DNA from: VRUE01 sp963727465
Lineage (GTDB): Bacteria > Actinomycetota > Thermoleophilia > Solirubrobacterales > 70-9
Assembly: GCA_963727465.1 (NCBI GenBank)
Contig: CAVSGL010000020.1
Span: 23,463-87,462, forward strand
Reading direction: 5' to 3'
DNA length: 64,000 bases
Shown: one piece after another, positions 43,799-52,013 of the stretch
How positions within the stretch are numbered: position 1 is the first letter of the stretch
How the letters are laid out: each line of letters begins with the position of its first letter
Position numbers and translations under genes: made by a program
Notes under the pieces: model-generated
What the model saw: the letters and a program-made list of their open reading frames with translations, nothing else
What the model was told of the DNA's origin: nothing
Database searches by the model: none

Positions 43799-45333
43799 TC
43801 CTAGCGCGACGGATGAAAGTCAAGTGCGACTTGCCCGATTGCACCTCCTGTGGCAGAGTCGGGGGCGGGCGCCGGTAGACGACCAGCTAAAGAGCGGAGC
43901 CCGGGGCATGGGCCCGCCGCGCTGCTTGCCCCCAACTGGGTGACTTCAAGATGCGCGCCCCGATGTCGCGCCGGCGCCCTCTTCTTGCTGCCGTTCCTGT
44001 GCCTCGGCCTCCTTGCGCTGTTTGGCTCGCAGCGCCTCCACGCGCTTGAACTCGGCGACGTTGCGGCGGTAGGTGGCCTCGGCCTGCTCGACCACCTTGC
44101 GCTCGGCATCGCGGACGGCCGCGTTGGCCTTCCAGACTCCCGCGCCGCCGCGGCTGCGCTTCGGCGCCCCGGAGCGCAGCTTGAGCTGGCGCAGCTTGCG
44201 CCGCTGAAGCGAGGGCTGTCCGTAGGCGTAGTCCTCGCCGCGGGTGAGCAGCGTCCAAAAGAGGCAGGCGAGCTTCCTGGCGGTGGCGACGATCGCCACC
44301 GATGCGCCGCGCCGGCCCTTGGTCCGCTCATAGAAGGCGCGCAGCGGGCCCGGCGCTTTGACCACGCTCCAGGAGGCCTCCACCAGGGCGTAGCGGCCGG
44401 CGGCCGAGCCCTGCTTTGAGATCCGCCCGTAGCTGGCCTCACTGGAGCCCGACTGGCGGACGATCGGGTCGAGGCCCAGATAGCCGACCAGCTTCTTGGC
44501 GCTCGGGAAGCGGCGGATATCGCCGACCGCCGCCATGAACGCCGCCGCGGTGATCGCGCCCACCCCGGGCACGCTCATCAGGCGGCGGATCTCCTCCGAG
44601 GCCAGAGCCTCGCCGCAGATCGCCTTCTCGATCGCGGCGATCTCGGCCTCGCAGAAGGCGATCTGGCGCAGACCGCTGTCGACCGACTCGCGCTCGGCCG
44701 GCGGCAGCTCAAGCTCGGCAAGCCAGCGCCGCCCGGCCACACCGAAGAGGTCGCTGAAGCCGGGCTTTGGGACGAGCCGACGCATGAGCGCGGCGTGGAC
44801 CTCGTTCTTGGCCCGCGACTTGGTGACCACCAGCTGCGCGCGACGGCGAAGCCGCCGTCGCATCGCCTGGGTTGCCTCGTCGGGGACCCAGACCGTCTCC
44901 AGCTGCCCGCTCGCCAGCAGCCTGGCCAAGGCCCGCGCGTCGAGGCGGTCGGTCTTCGCGCGCGCGGAGCGCATCCCGGTGTCGGTCGGGCTCGCGGCGA
45001 CGACGCGCCCAACGTGGGGGCGGATGATCCGCACCACCTCCCAGGCGTTGCCGCTCACCTCCAGCGCCACCTGGTCGGTTGCCCCGAGGCTCTCGGCGAA
45101 CAGCCGCAGCGTCTCGGGGTCCATGGCCACCCTCGGGCAGCCGCGGAGCTGGCCCTCCTCGGCGATCGCGACCTCCATGAAGTCGCGGTGGATGTCGATG
45201 CCGATCGATCTCATCTCTCCTCCTTGGTTGTTGTGGGCGGAGAGGCGGTGGACAAACGACATCGACGGATTCGGGCTCGAGGCCCAACCGGGCGGGTCGC
45301 AGGGGCGGCCGCGAAAGAAAGAGAGGGGATGCT
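43799..45333 (-). mobile_element. IS110-family element 1, inserted in the relaxase gene
   Basis: The relaxase reads in frame to CAG-ATG-CT at 43798 and resumes at ATG-CT 45329-45333 (GATGCT occurs at both borders, 43793-43798 and 45328-45333). Removing 1,535 bases restores ...RARRQMLGERLAEQ.... It carries one transposase gene. The non-coding ends (43799-43945 and 45215-45327) are where an IS110 bridge RNA would lie. Confidence 0.8.
43946..45214 (-). CDS. IS110-family transposase (DEDD recombinase)
   Basis: 422 residues; start at ATG 45214 with AAGGAGGAGAG just before it. The N-terminal RuvC-like domain starts RSIGIDIHRDFMEVAIAEEG (first Asp), then LEVSGNAWEV (Glu) and KTDRLDARALARLLASGQLE (Asp pair). 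The C-terminal domain has VPGVGAITAAAFMAAVGDIR and the Ser-containing GRISKQGSAAGRYALVEASW. A long charged coiled tail (VEALRAKQRKEAEAQERQQE) follows. The enzyme uses a bridge RNA in studied IS110 members. It looks intact. Confidence 0.92.
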   Translation of the reverse strand: MRSIGIDIHRDFMEVAIAEEGQLRGCPRVAMDPETLRLFAESLGATDQVALEVSGNAWEVVRIIRPHVGRVVAASPTDTGMRSARAKTDRLDARALARLLASGQLETVWVPDEATQAMRRRLRRRAQLVVTKSRAKNEVHAALMRRLVPKPGFSDLFGVAGRRWLAELELPPAERESVDSGLRQIAFCEAEIAAIEKAICGEALASEEIRRLMSVPGVGAITAAAFMAAVGDIRRFPSAKKLVGYLGLDPIVRQSGSSEASYGRISKQGSAAGRYALVEASWSVVKAPGPLRAFYERTKGRRGASVAIVATARKLACLFWTLLTRGEDYAYGQPSLQRRKLRQLKLRSGAPKRSRGGAGVWKANAAVRDAERKVVEQAEATYRRNVAEFKRVEALRAKQRKEAEAQERQQEEGAGATSGRAS

Positions 45334-45766
45334 CGGCGAACGGCTGGCCGAGCAGACCGTGAAGCTCGATGGACTTGCGCCGGCCGGCACCGAGGCCCGC
45401 CGCGAGCACGAGATCGTCGGGCAGCTCCTCGCCGAGCGCGAGGAGAAGATGCTCTTCGCCGCCCGCCTTGCGCCGCCGGCCTATGTTGTCAACGAGCTGG
45501 GCGAGCGACCCGACGAGCCGGGGAAGGGGAGGGCGTGGGATCGCGGGGTACGCGAGATCGAGTCCTATCGCAACGAGCGCGGCGTCACCGACAAAGACAG
45601 CGCCCTCGGCAAGCGGCCGGAGGACGAGTTCGAGCGGGCATTACACGACCGCGCCCAGGATCGTGTTCGTATGGCCCAGCGCCGCCTCGATCGCGTCCAG
45701 CAGGCGGAGCGCTCGATGCAGCTCAGCCAGGAGATGGACCACGGCTTTGACCTTGGCATCGGCTGA
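45328..45766 (+). pseudogene. MobF relaxase, C-terminal fragment
   Basis: Continues the relaxase after the IS110 insert: MLGERLAEQTVKLDGLAPAG, then APPAYVVNELGERPDEPGKG and RAWDRGVREIESYRNERGVT, to a stop at 45766. These blocks are typical of the extreme C-terminus of actinobacterial MobF relaxases. The join at GATGCT is exactly in frame with the upstream part. No start of its own is apparent. Confidence 0.75.
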
Positions 45767-45903
45767 TCCCCGACCCCGGCGATTGTCGCGCAGCGCTCGC
45801 GGCCGTCATCCATGAAGGAGCGTCTCGTGTCAAGTGATCCCTTTTCGCGGCCTCCAGGCTCGACCGATGCTCTTCCAGGCACGAGTAGCCTCCGGCTCCG
45901 CTG

Positions 45904-45964
45904 GCTGTCAAGGCCGGGCTTCGCCCGCGCTTTGGCGCGCCCCTGTCGGGGCGGCCTTGACAGC
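45904..45964. other. 61-base multibranch structure in the IS110-2 non-coding end
   Basis: A 13 bp perfect outer stem (GCTGTCAAGGCCG / CGGCCTTGACAGC) encloses three small perfect hairpins: GGC-ttc-GCC (17-25), GCGC-tttg-GCGC (27-38) and CCCC-tgtc-GGGG (40-51). A further hairpin, GGTCGGCC/GGCCGACC, follows at about 45988-46006. Position within the element suggests the bridge-RNA region or a transposase-binding end. Confidence 0.6.
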
Positions 45965-46245
45965 ACTTCGCCTCCGGCTCTTGGCTGGGTGGGTCGGCCG
46001 GGGGCCGACCGATGGAGAGCTACGGTCCGCGGCTGGTCGGTCGCCCGGCCGGTGACGCCGGCGGGGCCAGGGGAGTGTCTCCAGTCATCCATTCGGTCGC
46101 GCCCGTGGCGGACCAGGGTGTCGTGCGGGAACTCAAGGGCTCAATCAACCCCGCGGCCGTCCCTTCGCAGGGAGGCCATGACTACCGGCGAGCTCGCCTG
46201 AGTGTCCGCGGTACTCACCGCCGCGTCCGGGACGCGCGAAGCGCA

Positions 46246-47289
46246 TCACGCCGATGACTCCTGCGCGAGCTCAGCGTCGGCCCGGGCGCGGGGCGCAAGG
46301 CAACGGATCTCTCCGTCGCGCAAGCCGTAAAAGCAGAGGGTGAGGATCTTGCGGGCGACCGCGACCCTGGCGATTCCGCGACCACGGCGCTTGGCGATGC
46401 GCTCAAAGGTCTCGCGCAGCGGCCCGCCGCCCTGCGCCGCCTTCTGCGCGGCCTCGACCAGCGCCCAACGCAGGATGGTCGAGCCCTGGCGGGAGATGTG
46501 GCCGAGCCGCACCGTGCGGTCCGAGTTCTTGACCCGTGGGGTGATCCCCGCCCACGAGCAGAGGCGGCGCGCGTCGGGGAAGCGGGTGATGTCGCCGATC
46601 TCGGCGATGATCAGCATCGCCGTGTAGGGCCCGATGCCGCGGATCTGGCAGAGCACCGGCACCCGCTCGTCCTCTCCCGCCAGCGCCTCGATCTCCCGTG
46701 CGGCCTCGCCGATCTCACGGTCGAAGTCGTCGATCAGCGCGAGGATGCTGTCGATCCGGCGGCGGTTGGGCTCGCGCAGATCGAGCCCCGCGAGGAACTT
46801 CCGGCCAGCCTTGCCGAAGAGGTCGGCGTGCTCGTTGGGGATGCCCTGGCGCGCCAGGGTCCCATGGACCCGGTTTTTCAGCGCGGTGCGCAGCTGCGTA
46901 AGGGCGACGCGATGACGCAAGAGCTCGCGCAGGTCTCGCAGCTCGCGTGGAGCTATGTAGGACTCGGGCAGCATCCCGGCGCGCAGGAGCTGGGCCAGGG
47001 TGCGCGCGTCGACGGCGTCTGTCTTGACCCGCGCCGAGGTGATCGCTTTGGTGCCGAGCGGGTGGGCCAGGTGCATCTCATAGCCCGCGTCTTCGAGCAG
47101 CTCGGCGAGCCACTCCCAGCCGTAGGTCGCCTCGACGGCGACCTGTGTCTCGCCCTCGAGCTCGCCCAGAAGGTCGAGGAACGTCTTGCTGTCGTTGTCG
47201 ATGCGAACGGGCGGGTGTACCTCTCCTTGCCCGTCGATCACCGCCAGGACCGAGCGACGGCGATGAAGGTCGATGCCAACCGTGTTCAT
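46246..47289 (-). CDS. IS110/IS1111-family transposase
   Basis: 347 residues from ATG 47289, preceded by GGAGG. RuvC-like part: TVGIDLHRRRSVLAVIDGQG (Asp), VAVEATYGWEWLAELLEDAG (Glu), VKTDAVDARTLAQLLRAG (Asp pair). C-terminal part: IRGIGPYTAMLIIAEIGDIT and LGHISRQGSTILRWALVEAA with the catalytic Ser. Complete. It differs clearly from the transposase of element 1. Confidence 0.92.
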   Translation of the reverse strand: MNTVGIDLHRRRSVLAVIDGQGEVHPPVRIDNDSKTFLDLLGELEGETQVAVEATYGWEWLAELLEDAGYEMHLAHPLGTKAITSARVKTDAVDARTLAQLLRAGMLPESYIAPRELRDLRELLRHRVALTQLRTALKNRVHGTLARQGIPNEHADLFGKAGRKFLAGLDLREPNRRRIDSILALIDDFDREIGEAAREIEALAGEDERVPVLCQIRGIGPYTAMLIIAEIGDITRFPDARRLCSWAGITPRVKNSDRTVRLGHISRQGSTILRWALVEAAQKAAQGGGPLRETFERIAKRRGRGIARVAVARKILTLCFYGLRDGEIRCLAPRARADAELAQESSA

Positions 47290-47475
47290 GAGAACACCTC
47301 CGTGATCGGGGACGTGAGGCTCGGTCTACGGCTGCCGCCGGACGCTGCCGGGCGCCAGCTCCTTCATGGCATCAACCCCCTGCGGGGGTCGGGCGCTCTG
47401 CGCCCTTGACAGCCGCTGCGCGCGGCGCGGGGCGGCGGGTGGGTCGGGGGAGGGGTGGTGCGCTGGAAGTTGTGC

Positions 47476-47850
47476 CTATGCGGCGAACTTCTGCTCGCCA
47501 GCCGAGTGAAACTCCGTAACCCACTCTCGGGGCACAAAGGTCGGCCGGTCCCGCTTACGCCGGATGTGTTCCGCGAACCAAAGGACGCCGCTCACGAAAA
47601 GGAGGGCGGGTCCGGATGCGGTGGGGGGTCGGGCAACTACGTCCGATCCGTCCGGGAAGACAATGGCAACGGGCCGTCGCCTGTCGATGGCCCGCGACAT
47701 CAACACCGAGGCATCGGGCGAATCGGCAGGGATCAGCACGGTCCCGTCCGGGTAGCGCACATCGCTGTCCGGGTCGACCGCAATCTCGCTCAGGAGATCA
47801 AAGGCGGCGTCGGTGCCGGGCGTGTTCTTGCTGCGGGCTAGCTTCTCCAT
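47476..47850 (-). CDS. Small protein, member of a three-copy local family
   Basis: 124 residues from ATG 47850, overlapping the stop of the upstream gene by 13 bases. The middle reads VRYPDGTVLIPADSPDASVL and RRRPVAIVFPDGSDVVARP. The same pattern (YP-x-G-T-x-x-I-x-AD ... RP-x-AIV-x-PDG) recurs in the genes at 54600-54953 and 63417-63773 of this window, with basic C-termini. In this and the 63.4 kb case the upstream partner is the same too. No known domain recognised; a partner or antitoxin role is conceivable. Confidence 0.7.
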   Translation of the reverse strand: MEKLARSKNTPGTDAAFDLLSEIAVDPDSDVRYPDGTVLIPADSPDASVLMSRAIDRRRPVAIVFPDGSDVVARPPTASGPALLFVSGVLWFAEHIRRKRDRPTFVPREWVTEFHSAGEQKFAA

Positions 47851-48155
47851 GATTCGATTATCGCTTCCCAGTGGGCCTTCAGGTGGTCGATCGCTGCCGG
47901 AATTGCCTCGGTTGTCGAACCCTCGTGGAACGCGGATTCAGGCTGCTTTCCGCCCTCCCGAGTGTAGCGGTGCATGTGGTGGCTACCCAAGTGGTTGTCA
48001 TAGACACGGATGGTCTGCCAGTCGCCATCCTCGAAGGAGAGCAGGACGACCGAGTAGCGCTCAATCGGCCGTCCGGACTGGCTGAACCGGATGACGACCC
48101 CCGCGACGATCTCGATGTCGATTGTCCGCTCGTAGGGCACGGTCGGCAGCCTCAC
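47838..48155 (-). CDS. Small protein upstream of the three-copy family (same as gene at 63154)
   Basis: 105 residues from GTG 48155 (MRLPTVPYERTIDIEIVAGV). The core IERYSVVLLSFEDGDWQTIR followed by VYDNHLGSHHMHRYTREGGK is matched by SYAITLETFEDREWTTVRLW, DNADAVDEHHEHEYTRAGGK in the gene at 63154. I recall this pattern as a domain of unknown function in actinobacterial small proteins. It is divergent from the gene at 48195. Confidence 0.7.
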   Translation of the reverse strand: MRLPTVPYERTIDIEIVAGVVIRFSQSGRPIERYSVVLLSFEDGDWQTIRVYDNHLGSHHMHRYTREGGKQPESAFHEGSTTEAIPAAIDHLKAHWEAIIESWRS

Positions 48156-48194
48156 ATCTGAGGCGGACAGGGATGGCGAATAGGCTTGCAACCG

Positions 48195-48404
48195 ATGCCG
48201 AGCGACCCGAAGCAGAAGGCCCGCACCGAGCTGCGTGCGGCTCAGGCTGCTTTCGAGCGCGCCGAGAGCCAGCGCGAGAAGGCGGGGAGCGCGCGCCGCA
48301 AGAGCTTTGAAAGGGCGCAAGAGGCGGGGATGACCCTCCGCGAGATCGGCGAGATCGTCGGCCTGCATCACACCCGCGTCGGCGAAATTCTCCGCCGCGA
48401 CTAG
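48195..48404 (+). CDS. Small sigma-like HTH protein with coiled-coil N-terminus
   Basis: 69 residues from ATG 48195. A charged helical N-terminus (ELRAAQAAFERAESQREKAG) is followed by a helix-turn-helix: RAQEAGMTLREIGEIVGLHH then TRVGEILRRD. This is the form seen in many plasmid- and island-borne small regulators. It reads away from the two-gene module, 39 bases from its start, so it may control it. Confidence 0.75.
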   Translation: MPSDPKQKARTELRAAQAAFERAESQREKAGSARRKSFERAQEAGMTLREIGEIVGLHHTRVGEILRRD

Positions 48405-48520
48405 ATCGTTTGGAGGGGCTGCCCTCCAAACCTGCTATGCTCCCGAACACATAACGATGCGGCGACCCGCCGTGCTCTAACACGACGGGCCGCCTGAGAC
48501 ACAAGGAGGCAAAGCTCCCC

Positions 48521-48817
48521 ATGTCCTGTGACCAGCCTACGGATTGCGACGAGCGCGATCCCTCCAACTCCCTCACCCGCGACGAGCGGGATCAACGCGT
48601 CGTCTTGGCGTTCGTCCTCGATGAGCACCCGGACCAGCTGACGATTCCCGAGCTGTGTCGGGCGCTCTACGCCCATCCCGGCGACTTTGCCAGCGACGAC
48701 GCCGTCGAGCGGGCGATCCGCGACCTCGACGGCGCAGGGCTCCTCTCCTGCGAGGGAGGGGTGGTCAGGCCGACTCGGGCAGCGCTGTGTTTTGCCCGGC
48801 TCGACGTCGCGCCGTGA
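48521..48817 (+). CDS. Winged-helix-like small protein
   Basis: 98 residues from ATG 48521, with AAGGAGG seven to thirteen bases before it (48503-48510). RDERDQRVVLAFVLDEHPDQ, LTIPELCRALYAHPGDFASD, DAVERAIRDLDGAGLLSCEG, GVVRPTRAALCFARL reads as a small wHTH with a wing. Its stop overlaps the next start (GTGA), so they are coupled. Probably a DNA-binding partner of the XRE protein. Confidence 0.75.
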   Translation: MSCDQPTDCDERDPSNSLTRDERDQRVVLAFVLDEHPDQLTIPELCRALYAHPGDFASDDAVERAIRDLDGAGLLSCEGGVVRPTRAALCFARLDVAP

Positions 48818-49083
48818 ACGTCGCCGAGCATTTCGGCAACAACCTGAGACGCGCCCGCAAGCAAGCTGGTTTCTCTCAGGAAGAGCTGGCCGTGCGCGCC
48901 TCGCTTCACCGGACCGAGATCGGCCTGGTGGAGCGAGGCGAGCGCAGCGTGCTGCTCGAAACCGCGATCAAGCTCGCTGGTGCAGCAGGCGTCCCCTTGG
49001 CCGATCTGATCGCCGGAGTCGAATGGTCGCCGGGCTTCTCTCAGCGCGGGCAGTTCGAGGCGCAAGAGGACGACGAGCGCTGA
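48814..49083 (+). CDS. XRE-family transcriptional regulator
   Basis: 89 residues from GTG 48814. EHFGNNLRRARKQAGFSQEE followed by LAVRASLHRTEIGLVERGER is a Cro/C1 helix-turn-helix; LLETAIKLAGAAGVPLADLI closes the five-helix fold. The acidic C-terminus is short. Together with the wHTH gene it looks like a paired regulatory cassette of the integrated element. Confidence 0.88.
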   Translation: MNVAEHFGNNLRRARKQAGFSQEELAVRASLHRTEIGLVERGERSVLLETAIKLAGAAGVPLADLIAGVEWSPGFSQRGQFEAQEDDER

Positions 49084-49778
49084 CAGCGGCTTTTCGGGGG
49101 TCGGGGTGCAGCAGGGAGCCGGACGGGCCTCCTCCAGACGGTGGGCACAAGGTTCGCCCGGTTGCCTCGGCCCCCGAGAAGCCGCTGCACGCTCGAATGC
49201 CACTCTCGATCAGGCATTTGGCATCCGGCCTGGTCGGCAGGCTGGCTTGGATGACGCGCATATTCGACCGACGCCACGTCGTAGGCAATGCCAACGACAC
49301 GGGCGGGAGGGAACGCCCTTCGCCCAATAGCTGAACCGGAAAATGGCCCGCGAGGGGCGACGGGGGCTGACCCCGGCCTAACGGCATATCGGGGCTTCGG
49401 ATCGGATTCGGACGGCCGGCGGACCGGCGGCGAAATTCTTGTCGCGACAGGGGGCGAAGGCGCGATACCCGGCAATTCGGGGCCGCGAGAAGGTCGCCAG
49501 GAGTCCACCGTTGATCAGCGAGGCGAAATCGGCGCAAATCGACGTCGATGTGTCGTTCTTCCCTCAGGAACCTAGATTTTTGCATCGCATTGCCTGGCCT
49601 CGGAGGGGGTATGCCAGGTAAAGGGGGTTCTATGGCCTTTGGTCAGTATTCACCGATCTTGCCTTCGATGCGCGAATCCAGCCAAGCGCTGCTACTCCCT
49701 GAGCAGTTAAGGAAAGGTGGGTACCACCAGCTCGTTCCTAAATCAAGCCGAACGATTTACTAGCTTGTTCCCAGCTGC
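49084..49778. other. ~700 bp before the helicase-nuclease gene
   Basis: No firm gene. An ATG at 49632 after GGGGG opens 43 codons to 49763 (MAFGQYSPILPSMRESSQAL...), a possible leader peptide or relic. The rest is lower in coding signal. It presumably includes the promoter of the helicase gene. Confidence 0.3.
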
Positions 49779-50624
49779 TTGCCGCTGCCCAAGGCGTTGC
49801 CTGCGGCCAACGCGATGGATGAAACTACGCTCCAATTGCCGGCGCTCTGGTCACAGGGCATCGTGATCAGCGGCAACACCGCTCGTCAGTTACTTGCGGG
49901 GCCTCAGGCCGTCGTCATACGGAGTGAGGACGATGGTTGGGTGGCGCGACTCGCCGATGGAACCATCGTGCCGGTGCGGCGGCCCGGTAAACAGCGTCCG
50001 CCGTCTACCCACCTGGAGCTAACGTCAGCCTCGGCAAGCGTCACGATCGCGACCCTGACGGCAGACCAACTGCGATGGGTTGTTGACGACAAGCCGACCG
50101 AGCCCGATGCCGTAACTGATCAGCTTTTCAGACGGTTTCATCTGGTCGTTGAGGACAAGAGCGAGCACCGCTCGGGCTTGCGAATACCCCAGGCGGGAGC
50201 GGTGCACGCGGTATTGGCTCATTGGTCGACCGAAGCGAGGGACCCGGCAACTGTCGTACTCCCGACCGGCACTGGAAAGACCGAGACGATGATCGCCTTG
50301 TTTGCCAGCGAGCGCTTGAAACGCCTTCTGATCGTCGTACCCACCGACAATCTGCGGACCCAGATAGCCGAGAAGTTCGAGACCTGGGGTGTGCTGGTTG
50401 ACAACGGCGTCCTCGACTCCGATGCTCCACGACCAGTCGTAGGGCGGATTGCCCACCGGTTCCAAAGTTCAGACGATATGCGCAGGTTCATCGATGCCTG
50501 CAACGTGGTCGTCACGACCCCGAGTGCCTTACCTAAAGAGAGCAGAGCGCTTGATTCCCTGCTCCGGCGCTTCTCGCATCTCTTCGTTGACGAGGCCCAC
50601 CACGTTACGGCCAATACTTGGTCG
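49779..50624 (+). pseudogene. SF2 helicase-nuclease (defence-type), 5' part, interrupted by IS3
   Basis: The frame opens at a TTG at 49779 (an ATG at 49815 is an equally good start). After an N-terminal ~110 residues comes the DEAH helicase domain: motif I VVLPTGTGKTETMIALFASE, motif Ia LIVVPTDNLRTQIAEKF, TTPSALPKE and motif II FVDEAHHVTANTWS. The IS3 element is inserted right after TGGTCG, 10 codons past DEAH. Removing the IS and one GTCG copy gives one intact 1,080-residue frame with the part at 52014. Role: ATP-driven helicase in a likely anti-phage system. Confidence 0.88.
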
Positions 50625-50654
50625 TGGACCATCCCGAGTTCCACGGAGACCGGT

Positions 50655-51638
50655 TTATGTGGTTTCGGTGTCCTGCAACATGACGCTATCCGGTAGAGGT
50701 TCGGGGTGCTCGTCCGCCGCCCGGCGGAGCGAGCCCGTAGGGCGAGTAGAGCCGGGCGGCGGGTCGGCGCCGACCTGCTCGCGGTAGGCCTGCTCGAACT
50801 CGACCGGCGGGATGTCGCCGATCGAGGAGTGAAGGCGGTCGTGGTTGAACCAGCTCACCCACTCGACGATCGCCAGCTCGGCCTGCTCGACCGAGCGCCA
50901 GGTGCGGTCGGCGATCAGCTCGGTCTTGAATGAGTCGACAAAACTCTCGGCCAGGGCGTTGTCAAACGCGTCCCCGGTCGAGCCCAGGGAGCCCAGCACG
51001 TCGTTGTCGTCGAGCTCCTGGGTGAACTCCGCCGAGGTGTACTGCGAGCCGCGGTCGGAGTGGTGCACGAGGGCGACGTCGGCGCCTGGCGAGCGCAGGC
51101 CCAGGGCCATGCGCAGGGCGTCGAGGACGAGGTCGGTGCGCATGTTGGTGGCCAGCTGCCAGCCGACCACCTTGCGCGAGAAGACGTCGATCACGAAGCT
51201 GAAGAAGACCACCCCCTCCCAGGTGCGCAGGTGGGTGAAGTCGGCCACCCAGAGGCGGTTCGGGGCCTCGGCGGTGAAGTCGCGATCGACGAGGTCGGGC
51301 TTTCGCTTGCCCTCGGGATCGGGCGTTGTGGTGCGCCACGGCTTGCCGCGGCGCTTGGCGCCCTGGATGCCGTTCCTTCGCATCAGCCGCTCCACCGCGC
51401 AGCGGGCGCACTCGATCCCCTGTCTGCGCAGCTCCTTCCAGGTGCGCCGCGATCCGTAGGCCTCGTAGTTGGCGGCGTGCACGCGCTTGATCTCGGCGAG
51501 CAGGCGCTCGTCGGAGATCTCGCGCGCCGAGCGGTTGCCCTTCGCCCGCTCGTAGTAGGCCGAGGCCGACACCTCGAGGGTCCTGCAGATCGGCTCGACC
51601 CCGAAGCGGTCGCGGTTCTCGTCGACGAACGCGCTCAC
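50655..51638 (-). CDS. IS3-family transposase OrfB (rve integrase domain)
   Basis: 327 residues from GTG 51638, overlapping the orfA stop (GTGA). HTH_21 segment EISDERLLAEIKRVHAANYE followed by the DDE integrase core: Asp in RLWVADFTHLRTWEG, Asp in LVHHSDRGSQYTSAEF, and Glu in DNALAESFVDSFKTE. Complete; C-terminal tail is Pro-rich. The enzyme is probably made as an OrfAB fusion by slipping on the seven-T run (see findings). Confidence 0.95.
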   Translation of the reverse strand: MSAFVDENRDRFGVEPICRTLEVSASAYYERAKGNRSAREISDERLLAEIKRVHAANYEAYGSRRTWKELRRQGIECARCAVERLMRRNGIQGAKRRGKPWRTTTPDPEGKRKPDLVDRDFTAEAPNRLWVADFTHLRTWEGVVFFSFVIDVFSRKVVGWQLATNMRTDLVLDALRMALGLRSPGADVALVHHSDRGSQYTSAEFTQELDDNDVLGSLGSTGDAFDNALAESFVDSFKTELIADRTWRSVEQAELAIVEWVSWFNHDRLHSSIGDIPPVEFEQAYREQVGADPPPGSTRPTGSLRRAADEHPEPLPDSVMLQDTETT

Positions 51639-51937
51639 CTCGGTCGGGGCGGGTCGAGCTCGGTGGCGAAAAAAACCGAGGCGGCCTTGAGGATCTCGTT
51701 GGCGCGCCGCAGCTCCTTGACCTCGCGGTCCAGTTCCTTCAGGCGCTCGCGCTCTTCGCTGGTGAGCAGGTCGCGCCTGTTGCCCTCGTCGGCTTCTGCC
51801 TGACGGACCCAGCGGCGCAGCGACTCGGGCTGGATGCCGAGATCCTTGGCGACCTGGGCGATCGGGCGGTTCGATTCAAGCGCGAGGCGGACGCCTCGCT
51901 CTCGCAACTCGTCGGGGTATTTCCTTTTGGCTGGCAT
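51635..51937 (-). CDS. IS3-family transposase OrfA (HTH_Tnp_1)
   Basis: 100 residues from ATG 51937. YPDELRERGVRLALESNRPI and AQVAKDLGIQPESLRRWVRQ form the helix-turn-helix that binds the element ends; a leucine-rich coiled coil follows (RERLKELDREVKELRRANEI). A run of seven T (minus strand, 51669-51675) near its 3' end allows -1 slippage into orfB. Confidence 0.93.
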   Translation of the reverse strand: MPAKRKYPDELRERGVRLALESNRPIAQVAKDLGIQPESLRRWVRQAEADEGNRRDLLTSEERERLKELDREVKELRRANEILKAASVFFATELDPPRPR

Positions 51938-52013
51938 TCGCGGAGGTTCTCCTCTCGCGAGGACGCAAAATCCTCGCTTCGAGGTCTCCGTGGAAGCCGG
52001 GATGGCTCAGTCG

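Larger units (their letters stand above)
45810..47369 (-). mobile_element. IS110-family (IS1111-like) element 2
   Basis: A 12 bp inverted repeat (CCATGAAGGAGC at 45810-45821 and its inverse at 47358-47369) brackets a transposase gene. Subterminal inverted repeats of this size are a mark of the IS1111 branch of IS110. The 3' non-coding end of the transposase (45822-46245) is unusually long and highly structured. True tips lie a few bases outside the repeats and were not fixed. Confidence 0.6.
50625..52009 (-). mobile_element. IS3-family element, complete, with GTCG target duplication
   Basis: 1,385 bp. Ends are inverted: TGGACCATCCCGAG and, at the other tip, TGAGCCATCCCGGC, both running on to TTCCACGGAGACC. 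GTCG occurs at 50621-50624 and at 52010-52013 as a direct target duplication. It carries orfA and orfB on the minus strand. A second, 5'-truncated copy is at 58344-59302. Confidence 0.93.
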
